Position numbers and translations under genes: made by a program
The notes under the pieces: generated by a model
What the model was told of the DNA's origin: nothing
Database searches by the model: none
Seen by the model: the letters and a program-made list of their open reading frames with translations, nothing else
From: Candidatus Solibacter sp.
GTDB taxonomy: Bacteria > Acidobacteriota > Terriglobia > Bryobacterales > Bryobacteraceae
Reading direction: 5' to 3'
Assembly: GCA_013822245.1 (NCBI GenBank)
Contig: PNKE01000060.1
Coordinates: forward strand, 29,862-93,861
DNA length: 64,000 nucleotides
In this document: in pieces, positions 17,585 through 27,048 of the stretch
How the letters are laid out: the number at the start of each line of letters is the position of its first letter
Numbering within the stretch: position 1 is the stretch's first letter

Positions 17585-18748
17585 ATGCTTGATCTGAACA
17601 GCAAGGCCGATGGGACCGCCTGGAATCAGGGCGGTTTCGCCGCCAAGCATCCCAGCAACGGCGAGCCGACGGTGGCCGCCGTCAATCTGGAGCTGCTGGC
17701 GAGTCTGAGCCACGAGATCCGCACGCCGCTGAGCGGGATTCTGGGCATGACTGACCTGTTGCTCGAGTCCGGACTGACGGGCGAGCAGCAGGATTACGTG
17801 GAGGCTGCGCGCGAGTGCGCCGAATCCCTGTTCGACCTGCTGAACGCGACGCTCGAATATTCGTCGCTGCAGACCGGCTGCATCCGGCTTGAGACATCGG
17901 AGTTCCAGCCAGCCGACCTGGTGGACGGCGTGGTGAGCGAGGCTGGATCGAGGGTCAGGGCGCGGGGCATGGAACTGCGGGCCACGCTGGGAGAGGGCCT
18001 GAAACGGATGGTGAGGGGCGATGCCCACAGGATCAGGCAACTGCTGGCGCAGGTGCTCAGGCTGGCGCACCGCTACGGAACGGGCGAGGCGATCACGTTC
18101 ACCGCGGACCTGACGGAGAGCAACGGGCGCGTGGTGATGGATGTCGAGGTCCGCTGCCATGGTCAGGCGTTGACGATGAACGGTGCGATGAGCGGCGCCG
18201 AACTGGCGGTTGCCGTCGTGGAAGGATTTCTCAAACTGCTTGGAGGCGGGCTGAGCCGCGGGACGATAGCCGGCGGTTCCGAGCAGGTTTTTAAGATGGA
18301 GATTCCGTTGCGGCCGGGCGCGGTTCGCGGCAGAAGCGCGTCGGTTCGCGAGGCCGCCAAGGCTGAGCACGCACCGAGGATCCTGGTGGTGGACGACAAC
18401 CGCATCGCGCAACAGGTGATCGGCGCGCTGCTGAACAAGCACGGCTGGCGGTACGAGACGGCGAAGGACGGCTACGAGGCGATTGAAAAGGCGGGCAGGG
18501 CCCAGTATCAACTGGTGCTGATGGACCTCCAGATGCCGGGCATCGACGGACTGGAGACATGCAGGCGGTTGAGGGAGATGACGGGATACGCGGCCACCCC
18601 CGTGATGGCCCTGACAGCCGATGTTTCCGACCAGGTTCGCGTCAAATGCCGCGACGCGGGCATGGATGCATTCCTTGAAAAGCCGATCCACACGGTGGAC
18701 CTCAACGCGCTGCTGACGCAGTTCCTGACGTCGCCTGACGGCGACTGA
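17585..18748 (+). CDS. Histidine-kinase-like protein with degenerate ATPase and intact receiver
   Basis: A 387-residue cytoplasmic protein. The HisKA helix is intact: LSHEIRTPLSGILGMTD with His43. The following HATPase region keeps GDAHRIRQLL but the N-box reads QVLRLAHRYG, without the asparagine that holds Mg-ATP, and I find no DxGxG (G1) or GxGxG (G2) box. A C-terminal receiver is intact: VVDDN, phospho-acceptor Asp314 in LVLMDLQMPGIDG, Thr in MALTAD, Lys in LEKPI. It thus probably cannot bind ATP normally and may be a phosphotransfer or pseudokinase scaffold needing a partner. No membrane helix. It starts at ATG 17585. Confidence 0.82.
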   Translation: MLDLNSKADGTAWNQGGFAAKHPSNGEPTVAAVNLELLASLSHEIRTPLSGILGMTDLLLESGLTGEQQDYVEAARECAESLFDLLNATLEYSSLQTGCIRLETSEFQPADLVDGVVSEAGSRVRARGMELRATLGEGLKRMVRGDAHRIRQLLAQVLRLAHRYGTGEAITFTADLTESNGRVVMDVEVRCHGQALTMNGAMSGAELAVAVVEGFLKLLGGGLSRGTIAGGSEQVFKMEIPLRPGAVRGRSASVREAAKAEHAPRILVVDDNRIAQQVIGALLNKHGWRYETAKDGYEAIEKAGRAQYQLVLMDLQMPGIDGLETCRRLREMTGYAATPVMALTADVSDQVRVKCRDAGMDAFLEKPIHTVDLNALLTQFLTSPDGD

Positions 18749-18757
18749 TCGCGCACA

Positions 18758-20104
18758 CTACAGATACTGCTGGACGACGCCCTCGACGAGCGTGCGGTAC
18801 TGCCGCAACCGCTCCTCCGAGTCGGCCTCGAAGCGCAGCACGAGAATGGGCTGGGTGTTCGAGGCCCGGACCAGTCCCCAGCCGTGTTCGAACAGGATGC
18901 GCGCGCCGTCGATTTCAATGGTCTTGTGTGTGCGCTTGAAGTGTTCGCGGACCTGGGCGACGACGTCGAACTTGCGGTTGTCGGGGCAATCGACGCGCAG
19001 TTCGGGCGTCACGGTCATTTTCGGCAGGCCGGCGGTCTGGGCCGAAAGCGGCTGGCCCGAGGCGGCGACGATTTCGAGCAATCGCAGGGCCGCGTAGATG
19101 GCGTCGTCGAAGCCGTGGTAACGGTCGGCGAAGAACAAGTGGCCGGACATTTCGCCGGCGAGTTCGGCCCTGGTCTCCTTCATCCTGGCCTTGATGAGCG
19201 AATGGCCGGTCTTGTACATGATGGGGTTGCCGCCGAGGCGGGCCAGTTCGTCGTACATCAACTGCGAGCATTTCACTTCGCCGATGAACGTGGCGCCGGG
19301 CTTGCGGGTCAGGATCTCACGGCCGAAGATCAGCATCAGCATGTCGCCCCAGACGACGGAGCCATTTTCGTCGGTTGCCCCGAGGCGGTCGCCGTCGCCG
19401 TCGAAGGCGAGGCCGAGTTCGGCGCCGGTTTCGGCCACCCGGGCCTTGAGCAGGGCGAGGTTCTCCTCGACGGTGGGGTCGGGGTGGTGGTTCGGGAAGC
19501 TGCCATCGGGCTCGAAGAACAGCTCCGTGGCGTCGACGTTGAGCTTCGGCAGCAGGCGCGACAGGACGATGCCGGCGGCTCCATTGCCGTTGTCGAAGAC
19601 GGCCTTGACGCGGCGGGGGAAGCTGAACGACGCGGCGAGTTCGTCGACATAGGGTGTGACGGCATCGGCCTCGGAGAGCGTACCGGCGCCCATTTCGAAG
19701 TCGAGATCGACGATCATGCGGTAGAGTTCCTGGATCTCGGCGCCGTGGATGGTGCCCGAGCCGAACATGATCTTGAAGCCGTTGTAGTCGCTGGGATTGT
19801 GCGAGCCGGTGATCATGACGCCGCCCTGGGCGCCGAGCTTGTGGACCGAGTAATAGAGCACCGGCGTGGGGACCATGCCGAGATCCACCACGTTCATGCC
19901 CGAGCCGAGCAACCCTTCGATCAGCGCATCTCTCAGGCGGGGGCCGCTCAGGCGGGCGTCACGGCCGACGGTGAGGGTGCGGGCGCCCTTGCGATAGAGG
20001 TGTGAGCCGAGGGCGTGGCCAAGCAGGCGGATGCCTTCCGAGGGCATCTGGACGCCGGCGATGCCGCGGATGTCGTATTCGCGAAAGATGTGCTGTTCGA
20101 GCAT
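18758..20104 (-). CDS. Phosphomannomutase/phosphoglucomutase
   Basis: A 448-residue alpha-D-phosphohexomutase that interconverts sugar 1- and 6-phosphates for polysaccharide and sugar-nucleotide synthesis. All four active-site loops are visible: the phosphoserine loop TGSHNPSDYNG, the metal loop AFDGDGDRLG, the sugar loop GEMSGHLFFADRY and the phosphate loop RASNTQPILVLRFEA. The GEMSGHLFF form fits the ManB/AlgC type with dual mannose/glucose specificity. It starts at ATG 20104 (MLEQHIFREYDIRG). It is the last gene of a minus-strand series, 51 bp after the membrane synthase-like gene. Confidence 0.93.
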   Translation of the reverse strand: MLEQHIFREYDIRGIAGVQMPSEGIRLLGHALGSHLYRKGARTLTVGRDARLSGPRLRDALIEGLLGSGMNVVDLGMVPTPVLYYSVHKLGAQGGVMITGSHNPSDYNGFKIMFGSGTIHGAEIQELYRMIVDLDFEMGAGTLSEADAVTPYVDELAASFSFPRRVKAVFDNGNGAAGIVLSRLLPKLNVDATELFFEPDGSFPNHHPDPTVEENLALLKARVAETGAELGLAFDGDGDRLGATDENGSVVWGDMLMLIFGREILTRKPGATFIGEVKCSQLMYDELARLGGNPIMYKTGHSLIKARMKETRAELAGEMSGHLFFADRYHGFDDAIYAALRLLEIVAASGQPLSAQTAGLPKMTVTPELRVDCPDNRKFDVVAQVREHFKRTHKTIEIDGARILFEHGWGLVRASNTQPILVLRFEADSEERLRQYRTLVEGVVQQYL

Positions 20105-20155
20105 GGTTTCGATTCCCTATTGTCGCCAAGCCGGCCAGCGGGCGCAAAAGCCGCG

Positions 20156-22135
20156 CTAGCGCAGGACGTGCAGCAGACTTGAATGTTCATCCGTCCACAC
20201 CGGGCCAGTGCCGGGACCGGACGGCAAGCCTGGGCCGGCCTGGCCGCGGCTCATCAGCACCCAGACGGCGCCGACCGAATCGAACCGGCTGTCGGCGGGC
20301 GTGGCGATCACCGAGGACCGCCAGTTCAACTCGCGGCCGTGCGCCAGCGCCACTTTCGTCAGGTCGAGGTGCAGATTCGACAGGTGGAGGGCCAGCACGC
20401 CGTCCGGTTTCAGATGGCGCGAGTAGATGGCCATCGCCTCGCGGGTGAGCAGGTGCACGGGCACTGAATCGCCGGTGAACGCATCCACGGCGAGAACGTC
20501 GAAGTGTTGATCGGGCTGGCGGGAGAGCATGATGCGGGCGTCGCCGAGGACCATCTCCACGCGCGCGGGCGAGTCTGACAAATAGGAAAAGTGCGTCCTT
20601 GCCAGACTCACCACCAACGGATTGATCTCATAGAAGAAAAAGACGTCTCCAGGCCGTCCGTAGGACGCCAGCGCGCCGGCGCCCAGCCCGACAAGGCCGA
20701 CTTTGCGGGGGCCCGCGCTTTGACGGCTCAGAAGTTGCCCGGCTCCGGTCTGGGCGGTGTAGTAGGTCAACGGGATATGGCGGCGTTGCTTGTCCACAAA
20801 TTGCGATCCGTGGTTGACCGCGCCATGCACCATGGTCCGCAGCCGGCCTGATCCGTCCGGGCCCGGCGATTCAGTCACACGCATCGAACCGTAAAAGTTG
20901 CGATCCACCGCCACAACCCGCGACTGCAGGGCGAGCCAGTTCGCCCCGGCCGCCGCAACGATCACAACCGCCGCCACGGCCGCCAGCGCATCGCTATAAA
21001 CAGACCGGCCGTAAACAAGAAACAGAGCCGTCACCGCCGTCATTGCCAGCAGCAGCGGCATCTCGACCATCTGCCTGAAGACGAGCGGCGCGATCAACGC
21101 CACGAAAACGGATCCCATGGCGCCGCCCGCGGCCATGGCGATGTAGAACGACGTCAGATGTCTCTCGGGCGGGCGGCTGGCGGCCAACTCGCCATGGACC
21201 ATCAGGCACACGGCGAACAGGCCGAGCGTGAAGATGGCGACTCCCGGGCCCAACATACGCGCCGGCGCGAGGTAGGTGAGCGCCCACGCCATCGAGAGCA
21301 GGCCCGCGAACCCGGCGGGCACGCCCCACCAGCGGCGATAGCGGTCGGACTCGAACGTCACCACGAACGACAATAGATACAGCAGCAACGGCAGCACCCA
21401 CAGCATCGGAAACGGCGCCACCACCAGGCAAAGATGGTCAGTCACCGAGACCAGGAGACCCGACCCCAGAAACGCCCAATAGAGCCACAAAGCCACTGAG
21501 CGGCGGAGAACCGGCGGGCCGTCGCTGCCCTCCGAAACCGGCTTGATGCCCGCCGGGCGCCGCTTCCACACCAGCCCCGCCGACAACAGGTGGAACAGCG
21601 CGGCCGCCACGAATCCCCACTTCCACAGCCGTGCGATCTCTCCCCACTCCCAGCGCGGCTCCAGCCAGAACGGGAATGCCAGCAGAGCCGCCACACAGCT
21701 CAGATTGGACCAGGCAAACAGCCGGTAGGCCTGCCCGGCTGGGTACAGTTGCGCATACCAGTGTTGAAGCAGCGGACTCGTGGCGGACAGCATGAGGTAG
21801 GGCAACCCAATGGCCAGAGCCAGTTGGACGACGATGCCGGCCGCGGGAGAACCGGCTCCAGCCTCCATCGGCGGCGCGCCGGCCCTCGGAAGCGCCAGCA
21901 GCGCCAGCACGCATAGTCCGGCATGCACCGCCGCCTGCACCCGCGGCGGCAGCCGCCGCGCCAGGCCGTGGGCGTAGAGGTAGCCCAGCAGCAGCATCGA
22001 CTGGTAAAAGACCAGGCAGACCGCCCAGACCGAGGCCGAGCCGCCGAAGACGGGCAACAGCCGCTTCGCCATCATCGGTTGGATGAGGAACAGACAAAAG
22101 GCGCTGCCCACGACGCCAGCGGCGAGAAATACCAC
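20156..22135 (-). CDS. Fused membrane/spermidine-synthase-like protein (paralogue 1)
   Basis: A 659-residue protein. The N-terminal ~450 residues hold about ten or more membrane helices ([20 protein letters not shown], then [20 protein letters not shown]). The C-terminal ~200 residues are a Rossmann methyltransferase-like domain of the polyamine synthase family: VGLVGLGAGALASYG, FYEINPLVV, GDARIML, then DAFTGDSVPVHLLT. The usual catalytic Asp of aminopropyltransferases lies in a different context here (DAFTGDS), so the substrate may not be putrescine. It starts with a GTG at 22135. It is similar throughout to its upstream neighbour, showing a tandem duplication. Confidence 0.82.
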   Translation of the reverse strand: MVFLAAGVVGSAFCLFLIQPMMAKRLLPVFGGSASVWAVCLVFYQSMLLLGYLYAHGLARRLPPRVQAAVHAGLCVLALLALPRAGAPPMEAGAGSPAAGIVVQLALAIGLPYLMLSATSPLLQHWYAQLYPAGQAYRLFAWSNLSCVAALLAFPFWLEPRWEWGEIARLWKWGFVAAALFHLLSAGLVWKRRPAGIKPVSEGSDGPPVLRRSVALWLYWAFLGSGLLVSVTDHLCLVVAPFPMLWVLPLLLYLLSFVVTFESDRYRRWWGVPAGFAGLLSMAWALTYLAPARMLGPGVAIFTLGLFAVCLMVHGELAASRPPERHLTSFYIAMAAGGAMGSVFVALIAPLVFRQMVEMPLLLAMTAVTALFLVYGRSVYSDALAAVAAVVIVAAAGANWLALQSRVVAVDRNFYGSMRVTESPGPDGSGRLRTMVHGAVNHGSQFVDKQRRHIPLTYYTAQTGAGQLLSRQSAGPRKVGLVGLGAGALASYGRPGDVFFFYEINPLVVSLARTHFSYLSDSPARVEMVLGDARIMLSRQPDQHFDVLAVDAFTGDSVPVHLLTREAMAIYSRHLKPDGVLALHLSNLHLDLTKVALAHGRELNWRSSVIATPADSRFDSVGAVWVLMSRGQAGPGLPSGPGTGPVWTDEHSSLLHVLR

Positions 22136-22231
22136 TCAAAGACCCTCGACCCAGTATCTTCGCACAGTGCGCCGGCAAACCGCTGAAACCGGCGCGCGGC
22201 GGCCTCGGCGTTCAGCCGCGGTAATGGTCTC

Positions 22232-24256
22232 CTACTGCCGCCGGGAGGCTTGGCGCAGGACATGGAGAAGGCTGGATTTGTCGTCGGACCAGTCGAAACG
22301 GGCCGGCGGCGGAGGCGGGCTGGCGGGGGGCAGGATGGGGGCAAGGCGCTCCCTGGGCCCGGCGAGCATCCACAAGGACGGGGTATAGCCCTTGATGGCT
22401 TCGCCGCGGTCGGGCACGGCGATGGCGGTCCAGCCGGCGTGGGCCGAGACGGCGCGGACCACGGCGGTGAGATCCAGACTGCGCGACGAGACATGGAAGG
22501 CCAGGATGCCGTCCGGCTTCATATGGCGCTTGTAGAGCAGGAAGGCCTCGCGGGTAAGCAGGTGGACGGGGATGGAATCGCCCGAGAAGGCGTCGACGAA
22601 GAAGAGGTCGAACTGTTGCGGCGGCTCGGATTCAAGCGACAGCCGGGCGTCGCCGAGCACCACTTCCACCTTTCCGGCCGCGTGCTTCATGTAGGTGAAC
22701 TGATCGGAGGCGAGCGCGACCACCCAGGGGTCGATTTCGTAGAACCGGAACGTGTCGCCTATGCGCGACCAGGCGGTCATGGCGCCGGCGCCGAGTCCGA
22801 TGATGCCGACCTTGGCGTTAGCCGGGCGGAAGGCGAAGGCGCGGGCGGCGCCGCTGGCCGGGCCGTAATAGGACGACGGGCCGCCGGCGCGTGCATCGAG
22901 CCATTGAGAGCCATGGATGGTGGCGCCATGCAGCATCAGGCGCAGCGTACCCTGGGGTTCCCGGCGGTCGGCGACGCGGATTGAGCCATAAAAACCGCGG
23001 GCCGAAGCGACGAGGCCGTTGTGATGGGCCGAGACGATGGCCAGCGCGGCGGCGCCCGATGCGGCAAGCGAGGTGGCGGCGGTGAAGGTGAGGATGCGCC
23101 CGCGGGTGATCGAGGCGGCCAGCAGCGTGGCGGCCGCGCCAAGCAGGACGGCGCCGAGTTCAAACTCTCCCTTGAACAGTCTGGGAGCAAGGAAAGCCAC
23201 AAAGACCGAACCCAGCGCGCCGCCGAAGGCGAGGACAAAATAGTAGGCGGTCATGAAGCGCGGCGCGGGCCGCTGGCGGGCGAGTTTCGAATGGCAGAAC
23301 AGGCACAGGAAGAACAGCCCGGCGGCGAGCATCGCCGCGCCGGGGTGGAACAGGTCGTGGGGCGAATACCAGATGCCAGCGCAGAGCAGCGTGACGCCCG
23401 CCAGGCCGGAGAGAAAGGAGATGTCGGGCGACAGGTCGCGGGCGAACGCGATGACGAAGGTGAGCAGGTAGATCAGCAACGGCGCCGACCACAGGAACGG
23501 GAACGGGGCCACCTGGCGGCAGAGGTGGTTGGTGACGGTGAGCAGCAGCGCGGATCCGAGAAAGGAGAGCCACAGCCAGCCATGGATTTCGCGGCGTCCG
23601 GGCGGAGCGGCGCCGGGAGCATCGCCGTTGACTTCGACGGGATGGCCGCGGAGGTTCCAGGCCAGCAGGGCGAACATCACGGCGCATACGGTAACCGCGG
23701 CGCGCCAGGCGGTGAGCGTCTGGCCGAGGCTGAACCACGGTTCGATGAGCAGCGGGTAGGCGAGCAGGGCGGCGATGCAGGCGAGGTTGGACCAGGAATA
23801 CAGGCGATATGCCGCGCGGCCCGCGCCCAGCGCGGCATGCCAGTACTGTAGCAGCGGGCTGGCCGAGGCCAGCATCAGGTACGGCAATCCGATCAATCGG
23901 GCCAGCGAAAGCAGCAAATTGACCGAAGGCGAGCCGGCGGCTTGGGAGGGGGCTGGCGCGGGCAGCCAGAGGACAATGATGGCAGTGGCGGCGAGCGTCG
24001 CATGGATGCGGCCCTGGCTGTGCAGCGGGAGGCGGCGGGAGAGAACGTCGGCGTAGAGATAGCCGCCAAGCAGCAGGGTCTGGAAAAAAACCAGGCACAC
24101 GGCCCAAACCTCGGCTCCGCCGCCGTAGGCGGGCAGCAGCAGCTTGGCGATGAGCGGCTGGATGAGAAAAAGGCAGAAAGCCCCGGCGGCGACCGCTGTC
24201 ACCAGCAGGCCGGCCGCCGGAGCCGGAGGAGCCTTACTTGGGGAGATTGTCGCCAC
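22232..24256 (-). CDS. Fused membrane/spermidine-synthase-like protein (paralogue 2)
   Basis: A 674-residue paralogue of the downstream gene with the same architecture: membrane helices ([39 protein letters not shown]) and a C-terminal Rossmann domain ([51 protein letters not shown]). The start is a GTG at 24256 that lies inside the 3' end of mscL, overlapping by 23 bp. It may act on a membrane-side substrate, or make a polyamine with export; neither is proven. The two copies are clearly diverged, so the duplication is not recent. Confidence 0.82.
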   Translation of the reverse strand: MATISPSKAPPAPAAGLLVTAVAAGAFCLFLIQPLIAKLLLPAYGGGAEVWAVCLVFFQTLLLGGYLYADVLSRRLPLHSQGRIHATLAATAIIVLWLPAPAPSQAAGSPSVNLLLSLARLIGLPYLMLASASPLLQYWHAALGAGRAAYRLYSWSNLACIAALLAYPLLIEPWFSLGQTLTAWRAAVTVCAVMFALLAWNLRGHPVEVNGDAPGAAPPGRREIHGWLWLSFLGSALLLTVTNHLCRQVAPFPFLWSAPLLIYLLTFVIAFARDLSPDISFLSGLAGVTLLCAGIWYSPHDLFHPGAAMLAAGLFFLCLFCHSKLARQRPAPRFMTAYYFVLAFGGALGSVFVAFLAPRLFKGEFELGAVLLGAAATLLAASITRGRILTFTAATSLAASGAAALAIVSAHHNGLVASARGFYGSIRVADRREPQGTLRLMLHGATIHGSQWLDARAGGPSSYYGPASGAARAFAFRPANAKVGIIGLGAGAMTAWSRIGDTFRFYEIDPWVVALASDQFTYMKHAAGKVEVVLGDARLSLESEPPQQFDLFFVDAFSGDSIPVHLLTREAFLLYKRHMKPDGILAFHVSSRSLDLTAVVRAVSAHAGWTAIAVPDRGEAIKGYTPSLWMLAGPRERLAPILPPASPPPPPARFDWSDDKSSLLHVLRQASRRQ

Positions 24257-24593
24257 TGACTCTCGTCAACTTGTTGAGCTGCTTCACAACGATGAAGATA
24301 GCAAAAGCAATGATGACGAATTGGATGACGTTGTTGATCACGTTGCCGTAGGCCAGTACGGCCGCCTTGGCTTCACGCGCGGCGGTGATGCTCGCATACG
24401 TCTTGCCGTCGAGGGCGACATAAAGACCGGTCAGGTCGACGCCGCCGGAGAAGAGTCCGACGAGCGGGTTGATCAGGTCTTCGACGATGGAGTTGACGAT
24501 TTTGCCGAAGGCAGCGCCGATGACGACGCCAACGGCCAGGTCGATCGCATTGCCCTTGACGGCGAATTCCTTGAACTCTTGCAGCATGCCCAT
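24234..24593 (-). CDS. mscL: Large-conductance mechanosensitive channel, short C-terminus
   Basis: A 119-residue channel of the MscL family that opens under membrane tension to relieve osmotic shock. The pore helix reads [18 protein letters not shown], followed by the second helix [20 protein letters not shown]. The protein ends nine or so residues after LNKLTRV, so the cytoplasmic helix bundle seen at the end of most MscL is missing. I chose ATG at 24593 ([14 protein letters not shown]), which aligns with the usual start; an in-frame GTG at 24611 would overlap the upstream TPR gene (GTGA). It shares its 3' end with the next gene's start. Confidence 0.9.
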   Translation of the reverse strand: MGMLQEFKEFAVKGNAIDLAVGVVIGAAFGKIVNSIVEDLINPLVGLFSGGVDLTGLYVALDGKTYASITAAREAKAAVLAYGNVINNVIQFVIIAFAIFIVVKQLNKLTRVSGDNLPK

Positions 24594-24607
24594 GGGATCA
24601 AAGATTA

Positions 24608-25813
24608 TCACTGATTCATGGGTGCGGTGGGGTTGTCCGCCAAATATTTCGCCAAGGTGTAGGGGCGGTCCCGGTAGCGGCGGGATTCCCTTGCGCCTTC
24701 ATAGCCGGGCGGGAACAGCGAGACGGCCTTGCGGAAGGTGGCACGGGCTTCGGAAGCCTTGCCGGCGAGGTCGAGGCACTGGCCGAGGCGGAACCAGGCC
24801 ATCGAACCGGAGTATGGATCCAGATGCGTGTGGCCGGCGGTGGCGGCGCGCAGGTGGATGATGGCCTGCTGGGGCTGGTTGTACCAGAACAGCAGGTTGC
24901 CGCGGGCGTATTCGATACGTTCCCGAGGGAGATTGACGAAGCCGGGCGCAGCGGACGATTTGAGTTGCTGGCAACGGTCCAGCGCGGCTGTGGCCTTGGC
25001 GAGGTCGCCGATGTCGGCGTGCACCTGGGAGAGTTCGAGCAGGATGAGATAGTTGCGCGGGTGGCGCTGAAGCAGGCTGTCGAGGATGGGCGGGACGAGC
25101 GTGAACCGGCCCTCGCGGCGGTAAGCGACGCTGAGCAGGATCTGGGCGTCGGAGCGGTTGATCACGCCGTGTTCGGCGACGCGCGCAAGCGTGCGGATGC
25201 CGGCGGACTTGTCGCCGCGGAAGCCGGCCAGGAAGCCGAGCAGGCGGTAGGACCAGTGCAGCGAGCCGACGATGTAGTCGTGGAAGCCCTGGGCCATGAA
25301 GGCGTCGATGCGGCTGGGGTCGAGATCAGTGACGCGGTTGTGGAGTTTGCGCGATTCGGTGACATCGCGCAGCGAGTCCATCCAGGCGCGGGTGACCAGG
25401 AAATTGTATGTGCCGCGGAGCGAAAAGGCGACGCCGCGGGCATACAGGGCGTCGATGTCGTTGGCCTTGACGGCCAGGGCCTTCGCCGTCAATTCCATGG
25501 AGGAGGCGATGGCGGAGAGAAACAGGGAGCGTTCCGCGGCGGTGGGTTCCATCCTGGGGTGGCGCAGGAAGGGGTTGGCGCCGGTGACGAGGTGGGATTC
25601 CAGCGCGCCGCAGCGCAGCATCATCTGAAAAAGGACGGCCTGGGCGAGGTGGTTGTGGCGGGCGGGGTCGTTGGGGTGGGCGGCAAGCGACTGGCGGAAG
25701 GCGTCGAGGGCTTGAGGGTATTCGAGGTTGTAGAAGTGGTCGAAACCCTTGCCGATGAGCGGGTCCGGCGCGGGTTGGGCGAGCAGCAGGGCGAGCAGCG
25801 GGGCGATCATCAT
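24608..25813 (-). CDS. TPR-repeat protein, exported
   Basis: A 401-residue protein with a short N-terminal hydrophobic stretch ([19 protein letters not shown]) that is likely a signal peptide. It then has tetratricopeptide-like helical repeats: [20 protein letters not shown] near residue 35, later [20 protein letters not shown] and [21 protein letters not shown] domains hold protein partners; the partner is unknown. The ATG overlaps the queG stop by four bases (ATGA), and mscL begins within a few bases of its end, so it is in an operon with both. Confidence 0.85.
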   Translation of the reverse strand: MMIAPLLALLLAQPAPDPLIGKGFDHFYNLEYPQALDAFRQSLAAHPNDPARHNHLAQAVLFQMMLRCGALESHLVTGANPFLRHPRMEPTAAERSLFLSAIASSMELTAKALAVKANDIDALYARGVAFSLRGTYNFLVTRAWMDSLRDVTESRKLHNRVTDLDPSRIDAFMAQGFHDYIVGSLHWSYRLLGFLAGFRGDKSAGIRTLARVAEHGVINRSDAQILLSVAYRREGRFTLVPPILDSLLQRHPRNYLILLELSQVHADIGDLAKATAALDRCQQLKSSAAPGFVNLPRERIEYARGNLLFWYNQPQQAIIHLRAATAGHTHLDPYSGSMAWFRLGQCLDLAGKASEARATFRKAVSLFPPGYEGARESRRYRDRPYTLAKYLADNPTAPMNQ

Positions 25814-26877
25814 TGGTCCCCTTCAGTATGCGGGGCGGGCTGCGCGAGCGCCCAGCGGGCGTGTTCAGCCACGGCGGCATCGGGGTGAGCGGCGAGGCGT
25901 TCCAGCGCCGGGCGGTGGCCGGGATCGGCCGAGTTGCCCATGGCCGTGGCGACGTTGCGGAGCCAGCCCGAGTGCCTGGCGCGGTGGATGGGCGTATGGC
26001 GGAAGCGGTTGCGGAACTCATCGGGCGGGAGGGCGGCCATCTCGTCGAGATCCGGGGCGGCGTTGAGGGGTTGAAACCCCGGTTCGGCCGTGGACGGAGC
26101 GCGGCGGTTCCAGGGGCAGACCTCCTGGCAGATGTCGCAGCCGAACAGGTGGTGGCCGGTGGCGGCGCGCAGAGCCGGGTCTGCCGGACCCTTTTGCTCG
26201 ATGGTGAGGGTGGAAATGCAAAGGCGGGCGTCGAGCGCGTAGCCCGAGGGCGTGGCCGCGGGCACTAGCGCCTGGGTGGGGCAGGCGTCGATGCAGCGGC
26301 GGCAGGAGCCGCACCGGTCCGGGGGCGGGGAATCGGGCGGAAGTTCAATGCTGGCAAGGACTTCGCCAAGGAAGAACCAGGAGCCTTGTTGCTGGTTGAT
26401 GAGGCACGTGTTGCGGCCGATCCAGCCGAGTCCGGCGCGGCGGGCGTAGGAGCGCTCCAGCAGCGGGGCGGTGTCGACGCAGATGCGCGATTCGAACGGT
26501 CCCCAGAGCGAGCGCAGGTTATCGACCAACGATGTCAGGGCGCAACGGAGCGTGTCGTGGTAGTCTTCCGCGCCCCAGGCGTAGCGGGAGACGGCGGGGT
26601 CGGGGATGTCGATCGTGTTGTAAAGTTTACCCAGGCAGAGAACGGAGCGGGCCGAAGGCAAAAGCTGGCGCGGGTCTTCGCGGATATCTCCCCGGTGATC
26701 AAGGAGATAGCCCATGGGTCCGGCGTAGCCTAAATCGGACCACTGACGAAAAAGTGAGAAATCGGCGAGAGGCATGGCTGGGGCGATGCCGGATAGCTCG
26801 AAGCCGGACTGGCGGGCGAGGCGGTGGAAGGCGGCTTGGGTGGGCGGCTCCAGAGCGCGGAACTCCTCTAGAATCAT
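25810..26877 (-). CDS. queG: Epoxyqueuosine reductase
   Basis: A 355-residue cobalamin-dependent enzyme that makes queuosine in tRNA from epoxyqueuosine, the last step of the pathway. The two [4Fe-4S] motifs are visible as CGSCRRCIDACP and CDICQEVCPWN. The N-terminal ARSVLCLGKLYN and the central GLGWIGRNTCLIN are family blocks; the C-terminus has a HEAT-like tail (HPDAAVAEHARWALAQ). I take ATG at 26877 (MILEEFRALEP). It opens the run queG - TPR - mscL and is coupled to the TPR gene by a four-base overlap. The other queuosine genes are not in this window. Confidence 0.94.
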   Translation of the reverse strand: MILEEFRALEPPTQAAFHRLARQSGFELSGIAPAMPLADFSLFRQWSDLGYAGPMGYLLDHRGDIREDPRQLLPSARSVLCLGKLYNTIDIPDPAVSRYAWGAEDYHDTLRCALTSLVDNLRSLWGPFESRICVDTAPLLERSYARRAGLGWIGRNTCLINQQQGSWFFLGEVLASIELPPDSPPPDRCGSCRRCIDACPTQALVPAATPSGYALDARLCISTLTIEQKGPADPALRAATGHHLFGCDICQEVCPWNRRAPSTAEPGFQPLNAAPDLDEMAALPPDEFRNRFRHTPIHRARHSGWLRNVATAMGNSADPGHRPALERLAAHPDAAVAEHARWALAQPAPHTEGDQ

Positions 26878-26955
26878 GCTACTATGGCGCGGTTTCCGGG
26901 CGCTCCCGTTTAGGTGCGGCATATCGCCGTTGGGCGGTGAAATGTCGCAGTTGGG

Positions 26956-27035
26956 CGAATAGGAGTGGGCGGGCGCGCGAGATGGTTCTAAGATGACAGG
27001 GACCGGAATAGGTGTAGCCTACCCCCGAATAGGAG
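26956..27035 (+). repeat. Three short direct repeats upstream of the Tes/Mss-like gene
   Basis: CGAATAGGAG appears at 26956-26965 and again at 27026-27035, with a near copy GGAATAGGTG at 27005-27014. The last two are 21 bp apart, i.e. on the same DNA face. They lie just upstream of the ATG at 27049; the last copy also supplies the AGGAG ribosome site, at long spacing. Regulatory role is inferred. Confidence 0.4.
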
Positions 27036-27048
27036 CAAACAAGAACAA

